13,682 nucleotides of DNA from Ectocarpus siliculosus (Eukaryota > Sar > Phaeophyceae > Ectocarpales > Ectocarpaceae): positions 5,891,262 to 5,904,943 of the forward strand of contig FN649728.1 of NCBI GenBank assembly GCA_000310025.1. The letters run 5' to 3'. The position numbers were made by a program, and so were the translations under genes. Shown one piece after another: positions 1 through 6,411 of the stretch (position 1 is the stretch's first letter; the number at the start of each line of letters is the position of its first letter). The notes under the pieces are model-generated. The model was not told where the DNA came from. It searched no databases and saw only the letters and a program-made list of their open reading frames with translations.

Positions 1-28
1 GAGGCCCCCGAAAAACGTTTTGGGGGTT

Positions 29-60
<32 letters not shown>

Positions 61-583
61 CTTCACATTAGGGTGTTTGCGGACTGGTTTCGATTTCAGT
101 CTTGAACGTTCGATGGAGACCATATTTTGACTTGAAAAATAGGTTGCAAGTCGCCCCGAGCGCCGAAGACCGCCGGATCTTCAGGAATTTGGACTTTTTC
201 TTTATGCAATTGCCCCCAAAGACCGCAGAAAAGTTGAATTCAGTCTTGCTCATTTTGGTCTTTGTAGGAACAGTTGCTGGTTGGCCGAGCGCCCCGTGAC
301 GGAGACGCCGTGGGCCTCATGCGGCAGGTGAAGGGTGAAAAGAGGCCCGGCGCCGTTTGCGCACACGCACTTGCTCCTTGTGGCGTAGCACCTCACGACA
401 CAACAAACGCACGTGGTGGCGAATCCAAAAGGTTCCGTGGCGATCGGCTTCTACAATTGCGTGATCTGATGATGAGTGAGAGTAGTGCGATGTGGCCTGT
501 GCCCGCCGGCAAACAAATGTCGCAAGGAGACACAGCATGCACGGTGTTTACAGCAGCAGCAATCGTTGTTGTTGTGGGTGTTG
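1..583. other. Left flank, no supported gene
   Basis: I see no convincing coding exon on either strand. The longest open frames (up to 120 codons) have no recognisable domain and no clear splice context. The stretch holds a TTG microsatellite near its start and a shorter GTT/CAG-rich patch at about 550-577, next to the retrotransposon insertion point. It could be intergenic DNA or part of an intron or UTR of a gene lying outside the window. Confidence 0.5.
30..60. repeat. (TTG)n microsatellite
   Basis: About ten uninterrupted TTG units are visible. No reading frame of interest crosses it. Runs like this are usually length-polymorphic. Confidence 0.9.
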
Positions 584-588
584 CCTCA
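584..588. repeat. Target site duplication, left copy (CCTCA)
   Basis: The five bases CCTCA directly precede the first LTR and recur directly after the second LTR at 5136-5140. A perfect 5-bp duplication is the footprint of integrase-mediated insertion. It defines the element ends to the base and shows the two LTRs come from one insertion, not from recombination between two elements. Confidence 0.93.
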
Positions 589-775
589 TGTTTGGGTGCG
601 GTAGCCCGTCAGAGGCCGAAAGAGAAAGAAGGTTGACTCAAGACCTTTGTTGATTAGAGAGTGAGAGACATGCGGTAGGCAACACCATCGCCATGCAGCA
701 TGCCCATCAACACATTTCATCCGCGTACCCCCCGGAGGCCCCGTAGACAGTATACTCTGCCGAGCACCCCAAACA
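589..775 (-). repeat. 3' LTR (187 bp)
   Basis: Every base matches the copy at 4949-5135. Its outer ends, TGTTTGGG and CCCAAACA, are perfect 8-bp inverted repeats, as integrase substrates usually are. Relative to the minus-strand Gag this is the downstream LTR, which would supply the polyadenylation region. I could not mark U3/R/U5 boundaries. Confidence 0.95.
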
Positions 776-787
776 GCCCCCCTGCTC
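776..787 (-). promoter_or_regulatory. Polypurine tract (plus-strand primer for reverse transcription)
   Basis: Read on the minus strand, the bases just before the 3' LTR are GAGCAGGGGGGC, followed at once by the LTR start TGTTTGG. A purine-rich, RNase H-resistant primer at this spot is expected of LTR elements. The other inner LTR edge (around 4930-4948) has no such tract on the plus strand, so this also sets the element's orientation. Confidence 0.7.
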
Positions 788-2617
788 GGTACGAGATACG
801 ATCTACGAAATCCCCGCCACGATTATCATTGCCAGGTAAAACGGCGATGAATCAAACTACGCATCCAAACGGAAATCATCCACCATTCATTCCATTTCAA
901 ACAATTTCCCAATAAAACAATGTTCTACGAAATCTGTCGATCTCCCAATAAAACATGCTCTACGAAATATTTCAAATCTTCTGATGATATCAAATAACTA
1001 TCTCCTAAAAGGTCTGTCAATAAACAGTTCACCCTCTTGAGAAAAATGCTTTACCAAATTCTCAAGAAGTCAAAACACAAACAAATACCCTTGGAAAAAT
1101 ACCCAGCAAAGATACACATTACATCAGAATCACGTCAGAACGGGGACGGGTGACTCCGGGAAAATGTGTCCAACGTCCTGACTTACTCAGAACAAATTCC
1201 TCAGATAAACATTCATGTTTCAACTCATTGACCAGCTCAAATAACCTTCGGAAGCACAAAGGCTTCAACCATGACTTACGAGAACATGCCAAATCCTTCC
1301 TCCAATACCCAATACCTTGACAAATATACCACCAGTGCACCAGCAGCCCCCCTGCTGTAACATCCATCCATCCCAAACACGAAGAAACCAAACAAACAAG
1401 TCCAAAACAAACATGAAGAAACCAACAAATCCAAAACAGACAATCAATAATCTCGCATCCCCCCTGCTGGGACATCTCATATAAACGCAACGAAAATCAC
1501 ATTCAATATTCAATTCCATGTCACCTCCGCAGGTAAAACGCGGAAAACGATCCAAACATGAACTACCCAAATCCCATTAGCCAACATCAATTCCATATAA
1601 AATCCCCAGGGAAAACACGGAAAATCTCAACATGAACTACCACCCGATGTCAGAAACACTGCTTGTTGTGCTGCAGCGGACAGCATGGTATCACATTACC
1701 CCCCCCATGATTTCCGACAGCAGTGCAACAATCAGGCGTGATTCCGCAAAATCCAGCATGCCAATTCTGCATCCAACTTCATCAACTCCAAACCGAAACA
1801 AGAAAACAAAACATATCAAAGAAAAGGCGTCACACGTCCAGCACATACCAGTCTGCCGTACAGGCCTACTTGAGAAGGAAAATTGCTACTCCGCAAGGAT
1901 TGACTCGTCGGGTACGGTACATCGGAGGGACAGAGAAACGGTGCGTGCCCCCCAACGTCTTTACCCAGCACGTCGCACGCCAAGCCAACGCCTACTTACA
2001 TATATCCAGTACCATCAGAAAAACATAGCGGTAACTATCATAGAGAATGTTATCCCAACAAAGAAGGAAAAACCAAAGTGGAACAAACCGTACGCAGAAA
2101 CTATACTACCACCGCCATTTGAGATATTTTCCTGGCAAACAACAGCCCCCCGGCCGCAACATTCCATTTGCCTCCCAGAAAAACAATAATCTACCATGGA
2201 GATTCCCTGCCATTTGGCCGTGGAAATTAGTGTTCCTGCAAGGTAAAACGCGGGTGGGCATCTCTACAAAACAAAACAAAAACAAATCCAAACCTGCAAA
2301 TGTGCCAACGATAGGAAAAATGCAGAATTGTATCTGAAGATCAAAATACAAGAACAGCATCCTGCACAAAACAATTTTCAGAAAAGTGACAATAATACGC
2401 AAACAAACATCACGTGCCTTGGCGAGTTTAAGACCCCAGCAGAAGTCGCGCTGCTTGCCGTCATTGTTGGACTCGCCCGGTCCTCCGAACTCCCTTCCCC
2501 GCTTCATGATCCTCCTGTCGTTGTTCCGGTCGCGAACACGGGCTCCCCGGCCGTTGCCCCCGCGACATCTTTCCACGGTCGAATGGGGTGTCCATCCCCA
2601 TCACCAGCCCCACTCTC
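788..2617 (-). other. Retrotransposon 3' noncoding region with degenerate repeats
   Basis: About 1.8 kb lies between the Gag stop and the polypurine tract. It is A/C-rich on the plus strand. The largest frames (up to 185 codons) show no retroviral enzyme motif or other domain. It holds dispersed copies of two motifs. The first is CCCCCCTGCT (777-786, 1345-1356, 1459-1468, and a degenerate form at 2144-2151). The second is AGGTAAAACGCGG-like (833-846, 1529-1543, 1606-1620, 2241-2253). There is also a short direct repeat with TCTACGAAAT and CCCAATAAAAC at about 906-966. In non-autonomous elements such a region may carry packaging or dimerisation signals; that is inference. Confidence 0.6.
1509..1645. 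repeat. Diverged tandem repeat, unit about 76-78 bp
   Basis: Two copies follow each other. Each runs from TCAATTCCAT through a GCAGGTAAAACGCGG-like segment (1529-1543 and 1606-1620) to ACATGAACTACC (about 1556-1567 and 1631-1642). Copies differ by substitutions and small indels, so the duplication predates this insertion. Confidence 0.65.
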
Positions 2618-4528
2618 CTAGCCTTCAGCCGGCACAGCTTCCTCGGGTCGAAGGGGCGCAGCAGTGCCCCAAAACCAGGCCACATCCATCCCCTCTGCCT
2701 CGTCGTTGCTACTGCTGCCGATGCTGCTGCCGCTACTGCTGCTGGAGCCATCGACCAGGTCGTCCACCCCGGGATAGTTGGCGCCGCGCACCCCCGAACA
2801 CACGGTGCCGGGATCGAAAGGGTGCGTGGACGCCCCCCTCTCGCCACAGACGCTGTCACCCCAGCAGTCATCAACCTCACCTGCGCACCAACCGCCATCA
2901 TCTCTACCGTCGTCGATGCCGTTGACCACCGCTTCTCCGTTGCTGGCCGCCCCCCCAACCGATATGGTGGGGGAAACGTTACCGACGGTTGCCATCGTAG
3001 CGGCCGGTGCCGTCGCCGCGGTCGCGGGTCGTGCCGTCACCGATGTCGCCACTCCAGCCGCCGATGCCGCCACTGTAGCCACCTGCGCGGGCTCTCGAGC
3101 CATTCTCCCCGCCGCCGCAGCGGGAGAAACAACACCGTCGGGTGCCGCCGCCGTCGCCGCTGGAACCGCCGTCGATACCAACGCTCCAACCACCATCGCG
3201 GGCGCTCCGGTTGTTCTCCCCGCCACCGTCGCGGAGATAACAGTGTCGCCGGGCACCGCCGCCGTCGCCGCTGGAGCTGCCGCCGATGCCGCCGCTCGTG
3301 CTGCCACGGCGGGGACTGGGGTCATTCTCCCTGCCGCCGTCGCGGGGGGAACACTGTCGCCAGAGGTCACCGCCGTTGCCGCTGGAGCTGCTGCCGATGC
3401 CGCCGCTCCTGCCGCCACCGCGGGGACTCCGGCCACCCCCCCTGCCGCCGCCGCGGGGAAAACACTGCCTCCAGAGGTCGCCGCCGTCGCCGCTGGAGCT
3501 GCCGCCGATGCCGCCGCTCGTGCTGCCACCGCGGGGACTCGGGTCATCCCCCCTGCCGCCGTCGCGGGGGGAACACTGCCGCCAGAGGTCGCCGCCATCG
3601 CCGCCGGAGCTGCTGCCGATGCCGCCGCTCCTGCCGCCACCGCGGGGACCCCGGCCGTTCCCCCCGCCGCCGCCGCGGGGAAAACACTGCCGCCGGAGAT
3701 CGCCGCCGTCGCCGCTGGAGCTGCTGCCGATGCCGCCACTCCAGTCGCCAACGCAGGCGCTCCGGCCATTTCTCCCGCCCCAGCAGCGGGGAAAACATCA
3801 TCGCAGACACTGCCACCAGCGTGAACCATGTCCACAGAATCATTCCATCCAAACCATCCGTCATCATCACCGTCCACAGCGCCGCCAGCGTGAACCACGT
3901 CGACGAAATCAGAGCGGTACTCGCTCTCTGCCATCACCTCGCCGCCAACGTGAACCAGGTCGACAAAATCAGAGCGGTACTCGCTCTCTACCACTACCTG
4001 CTGCTGTACGACCGAGCTTCCACCGATGTCCATGCAGCTGCCGCCGCCATTGACGCCCATCCAGCAGCCACCGCGGACGATACGGCCGTCATCCTCGCCG
4101 CTGCTGCCATGAAGATGCACGGCGCAGTTCCACCACATATGGCCGTACTGACCACAGGCGCCGCACGTACCCTCGAACCTGCGGGGTGCGGCGCATTCTT
4201 CGCCGTGGTGGCCGTTCCTGCCGCACCGAGTGCAATGGTATACCGTACCAGGCGGAGGGGGTGATTCCTGCTGGAAATACACGGCGTTGCTCCACGCAGT
4301 CATATATCCCACCAACTCCGGTTGGCGGCAGCTGCTGTTGCTGCCGCGCCAACTGCTGGTGCTGCCGCGCCTGGTGGCTCTGAGTGAAAACGCAGTGTTG
4401 GTTCTGCTGAAGGACAAAACCACCACGAGAACACTGCTGTACCTGCGATGGCTGCTGCTGCCATTGAGCACTCCATCGCTGCTGCTGCTGTTGTTGTTGT
4501 TGCTGCCGCCTAAGTCTCTCCTTCTCAT
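2618..4528 (-). CDS. gag: Gag-like protein, zinc-knuckle frame
   Basis: This is the longest frame of the element (636 codons if read from the first Met). It holds two nucleocapsid-type CX2CX4HX4C knuckles. Knuckle 1 is CTRCGRNGHHGEEC at residues 99-112 (4234-4193); knuckle 2 is CGACGQYGHMWWNC at residues 122-135 (4165-4124). Such knuckles bind RNA and package retroelement transcripts. Next come about three acidic repeats with an FVDxVHxGG core (residues about 177-239). An Ala/Pro/Gly-rich array of 37-residue repeats follows (about 245-475), then a Ser-rich acidic C-terminus (SSSSSGSSIGSSSNDEAEG). No protease or RT follows. The N-terminal part from 4528 is unlikely to be the true start; the better start lies in another frame at 4697. 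A cellular CCHC protein is a less likely alternative, given the setting between LTRs. Confidence 0.72.
   Translation of the reverse strand: MRRRDLGGSNNNNSSSSDGVLNGSSSHRRYSSVLVVVLSFSRTNTAFSLRATRRGSTSSWRGSNSSCRQPELVGYMTAWSNAVYFQQESPPPPGTVYHCTRCGRNGHHGEECAAPRRFEGTCGACGQYGHMWWNCAVHLHGSSGEDDGRIVRGGCWMGVNGGGSCMDIGGSSVVQQQVVVESEYRSDFVDLVHVGGEVMAESEYRSDFVDVVHAGGAVDGDDDGWFGWNDSVDMVHAGGSVCDDVFPAAGAGEMAGAPALATGVAASAAAPAATAAISGGSVFPAAAAGGTAGVPAVAAGAAASAAAPAAMAATSGGSVPPATAAGGMTRVPAVAARAAASAAAPAATAATSGGSVFPAAAAGGVAGVPAVAAGAAASAAAPAATAVTSGDSVPPATAAGRMTPVPAVAARAAASAAAPAATAAVPGDTVISATVAGRTTGAPAMVVGALVSTAVPAATAAAPDGVVSPAAAAGRMAREPAQVATVAASAAGVATSVTARPATAATAPAATMATVGNVSPTISVGGAASNGEAVVNGIDDGRDDGGWCAGEVDDCWGDSVCGERGASTHPFDPGTVCSGVRGANYPGVDDLVDGSSSSSGSSIGSSSNDEAEGMDVAWFWGTAAPLRPEEAVPAEG
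3105..3795 (-). repeat. 111-bp tandem repeats inside gag (about six units)
   Basis: An anchor (TGGAGCTG-like) recurs at 3161, 3272, 3383, 3494, 3605 and 3716, exactly 111 bases apart, so each unit is 37 codons and keeps frame. Units alternate between two types, giving a 222-bp dimer. For example, the segments near 3324 and 3544 match each other better than their neighbour near 3435, which pairs with 3654. The encoded units run roughly VPAVAAGAAASAAAPAATAA. A more decayed unit may precede 3105. Confidence 0.88.
3811..4000 (-). repeat. 60-bp acidic-motif repeats in gag
   Basis: Blocks starting near 3881 and 3941 are 60 bp and nearly identical; a diverged third copy begins near 3811. On the minus strand they encode SEYRSDFVDLVHVGG, SEYRSDFVDVVHAGG and a decayed NDSVDMVHAGG. 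The exact 20-codon spacing keeps the frame, which supports this strand and frame as the coding one. Confidence 0.82.
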
Positions 4529-4697
4529 ACTCGGCAGCCTCCGCAGCTCTGAGCACCTTCACCAGCCTCTCCACCTCCGACTCGGCAGCTCGTAGCTTCT
4601 CTGCTGCGTTGCGCGACCTCTCCTCCATCTTGATGCGCACAACTGTAGTCTCCTCCCTTTGCGAATCTCTTCCTTTTCCGCCGCTTCTCTCCGCCAT
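4089..4697 (-). CDS. Gag N-terminal frame: coiled coil plus poly-Q
   Basis: The first AUG of the element in a good context (ACTATGG) is at 4697. The frame gives a charged, heptad-like N-terminus containing EKLRAAESEVERLVKVLRAA and AEYEKERLRR, a run of nine Gln (residues 65-73; 4505-4479), and a Gln-rich stretch ending near LARQQQQLPP. After about 4330 this frame becomes less protein-like, while the overlapping frame one base ahead gains a plausible linker (SPPPPGTVYHC) leading into the zinc knuckles. I infer that this is the real Gag N-terminus. It would join the downstream frame by a +1 shift, an undetected intron, or a single-base indel in this copy or its parent. Self-assembly through the coiled coil would be the expected role. 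Confidence 0.55.
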   Translation of the reverse strand: MAERSGGKGRDSQREETTVVRIKMEERSRNAAEKLRAAESEVERLVKVLRAAEAAEYEKERLRRQQQQQQQQQRWSAQWQQQPSQVQQCSRGGFVLQQNQHCVFTQSHQARQHQQLARQQQQLPPTGVGGIYDCVEQRRVFPAGITPSAWYGIPLHSVRQERPPRRRMRRTPQVRGYVRRLWSVRPYVVELRRASSWQQRRG

Positions 4698-4948
4698 AGT
4701 CTACACTTGAAAAATATCCCGTACCCTGCTGTCCCAGCCCTGAAGCGCTGTCCCAGCAATACACCCCCTGCTGTCCCGGTCCCCGATGGCCACCGTCCCA
4801 GCTATACACTACCCGCTGCCGTGCTGTCCCGTCCCCGTTGGCCACGTCCCAGCTTAGCTATATATATCGTATTCGCCGCCCCATTGGCCCGGCACATACA
4901 GCTCAGACGCCAATACCCACTACCAACACCAGGCCATACAATATATTG
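4698..4948 (-). other. Retrotransposon 5' leader with short repeats
   Basis: This lies between the 5' LTR and the Gag start. Two diverged repeats (4769-4803 and 4822-4854) share the block TGCTGTCCCG...CGTCCCAGCT, with shorter CTGTCCCAGC pieces at about 4727-4757. A TATATATA run at about 4859-4867 could serve as a TATA box on the minus strand. A 10-bp palindrome, CAATATATTG (4939-4948), touches the LTR. I could not identify a tRNA primer-binding site: no clear TGG-led match to a known tRNA 3' end directly follows the LTR. Confidence 0.6.
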
Positions 4949-5135
4949 TGTTTGGGTGCGGTAGCCCGTCAGAGGCCGAAAGAGAAAGAAGGTTGACTCA
5001 AGACCTTTGTTGATTAGAGAGTGAGAGACATGCGGTAGGCAACACCATCGCCATGCAGCATGCCCATCAACACATTTCATCCGCGTACCCCCCGGAGGCC
5101 CCGTAGACAGTATACTCTGCCGAGCACCCCAAACA
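4949..5135 (-). repeat. 5' LTR (187 bp), probable promoter
   Basis: This is the second identical LTR copy, with the same TG...CA ends. Relative to Gag it is upstream, so it should hold the RNA polymerase II promoter. On the minus strand a TATA-like GTATAC lies about 20 bases into the LTR, but this is weak evidence. At 187 bp it is a short LTR, in the size range of TRIM-like and small Ty1/copia-type LTRs. Confidence 0.93.
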
Positions 5136-5140
5136 CCTCA
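5136..5140. repeat. Target site duplication, right copy (CCTCA)
   Basis: CCTCA follows the CA end of the 4949-5135 LTR directly and matches the copy at 584-588. Removing one copy plus the element gives the predicted empty site. Confidence 0.93.
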
Positions 5141-6299
5141 TTCTTTTGGCGCAACAGACGAGCCTACTACAGCTAGCAAAAATAGAGCGCACAAATAGCA
5201 TCATCTCTGTCTGTCCGGTGGCTCGGTGGCTCATCGTAGCGTGTACATACCTACTACATGCTGTGTTCGGCAGAGAGCTCTGCACGGACGGGCGAAGCAA
5301 GCGTGAGGTTCCTCCGTGCAGCATGTTGGAACGTGAGCAGGAAAAAAAGGGTAAACGGTACGATTTCGTGACGTCACATCGCATAAATGGTTGAAAAAAT
5401 ACGAAAGACCAAGACCAAATAGAAATTCGATCTTCGCAAACACCATATTATTAAAAACCGTTCCGATCTCTCTCTACCCAGTACCTTCGTATGTATGTCC
5501 GTACTGATCCAACACTCGACGCGGTCGATTCCCGTGGTCACAGGTTAACTTACCCTCAAAAAGGTACACTCAAATAAACTGGCCCCGAGGGGTCCGCAAG
5601 TAAGTCAATAGAAATCAACGACAGATATTCTGGAATCCTCCACTCACTCCCTCTTCGCGCTATGCGAGGTATCAACTGAGACTGGCAGTCACTATCTATC
5701 ATGGGCCGGAGAGAAAGAGGTACACCCCCTTGGTTCAATCTTGGTACTTCACAACGCAAGCAGAGACAAGGACATCTGGCACAGAAAAAGAGAGAAAAAA
5801 AAGAAAGAAAAAAAAGAAAAAAGAGAAAAATGGAAACCGTAAGGAGAAGAGAAAATAATAATATTAGGTGTCGTCGGATTTTTTTTTTTGTGCGCCCTTG
5901 GCGCCCTTGATATATTGTACCTTTCAGTTTTTTGTTTATTTTCTTTTCGGCTTGAATTCGGCCGTGAACACCAACAGGCGTAGGTATCTCTCTGTATCTC
6001 TCTGCTGCGCAATTAGTATGCATAGTACTGCTTGCCACCTCCGATACTCGATCTACCTACACCAATGTGCCCCATGTTATCAACAAACTTCACACTTCCA
6101 TTTTTTCTAGAGCACCACCCTGCATGTTGGCAGTGTAGGAAAATCTCATCGCGAAGCCGAGAAGGCGTTTCGGTCTGGGAAACAGGGAGCAAGAGAAAGG
6201 CGGGCAAATTTACCCTCCTGTGGGTGCTGTGCTGCTGCCGCTCTCCGCTCTCCGTTTGTCTTTGACGACACTCCCGCACCACGCCTATTGCCACGCAAC
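5141..6299. other. Intergenic / probable promoter and 5' UTR region
   Basis: I find no supported gene between the retrotransposon and the first exon of the downstream gene. Open frames here (up to 160 codons) are low-complexity or cross the purine tract and show no domain. Given a well-placed ATG at 6300, the last few hundred bases probably contain the promoter and 5' UTR, but I recognise no specific core promoter element. Confidence 0.5.
5783..5830 (+). repeat. A/G-only purine tract
   Basis: An unbroken 48-base purine run made of GAAA/GA units. It is followed shortly by more purine-rich sequence and a T10-like run near 5880. Long homopurine tracts can form triplex DNA and are usually unstable in length. 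Confidence 0.85.
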
Positions 6300-6411
6300 A
6301 TGGAAGCTCGCAGCGATGGTGGAAGCGGGGGCGGTATTGGGTTTGCTGGTTCCAGCAGCAGCAGTCGCTTCATCTCACAGATCTTTTGGCCAGAACATTG
6401 CCTCAATCTCG
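6300..6411 (+). CDS. Exon 1 with start codon
   Basis: The ATG at 6300 has a good context (GCAACATGG, A at -3 and G at +4). The frame encodes 37 residues, beginning with a Gly/Ser-rich stretch and ending SSRFISQIFWPEHCLNL. It stops at a strong donor, CTCG|GTGAGC, leaving one base of a split codon. An in-frame extension upstream lacks an ATG. A longer open frame in another phase (6220-6813) overlaps but lacks splice logic. Confidence 0.55.

Larger units (their letters stand above)
589..5135 (-). mobile_element. Non-autonomous gag-only LTR retrotransposon (complete copy)
   Basis: The element is 4,547 bp, bounded by two base-for-base identical 187-bp direct repeats that start TG and end CA, inside a CCTCA target duplication. 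It reads on the minus strand, so 4949-5135 is the 5' LTR and 589-775 the 3' LTR. Two facts fix the orientation: a minus-strand purine tract abuts the 589-775 LTR, and a minus-strand Gag-like frame has two CCHC knuckles. In transcript order it holds 5' LTR, a repeat-bearing leader (4948-4698), Gag (4697-2618), about 1.8 kb of noncoding DNA (2617-788), polypurine tract and 3' LTR. I find no protease, reverse transcriptase, RNase H or integrase motif on either strand. It therefore resembles the class called TR-GAG or LARD elements and would depend on enzymes from an autonomous partner. The identical LTRs imply a recent insertion. Confidence 0.93.

Noticed and set aside
30-60. CRISPR-like or regulatory repeat array
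   Set aside because: It is a simple TTG microsatellite with no spacer structure.
776-2617. A decayed pol gene in the noncoding part of the element
   Set aside because: I looked for YxDD-type reverse transcriptase, integrase HHCC/DDE and protease DTG/DSG motifs in the listed frames and saw none. The region is A/C-rich with short repeats instead.
2778-3824. Plus-strand open frame of 348 codons, Ala-rich
   Set aside because: Also antisense to gag and wholly dependent on the 111-bp repeat composition. The polypurine tract and zinc knuckles place the coding strand on minus.
2588-4264. Plus-strand open frame of 558 codons across the middle of the retrotransposon
   Set aside because: It is antisense to the zinc-knuckle Gag and read from the same GC-rich 111-bp repeats, which stay open in several frames on both strands. 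Its Arg/Cys/His-rich product has no domain, and it runs against the element's orientation.
584-5140. A composite DNA transposon or chance tandem duplication instead of an LTR element
   Set aside because: The repeats are direct, not inverted, start TG and end CA, sit in a 5-bp duplication and adjoin a purine tract, all of which fit LTR integration.
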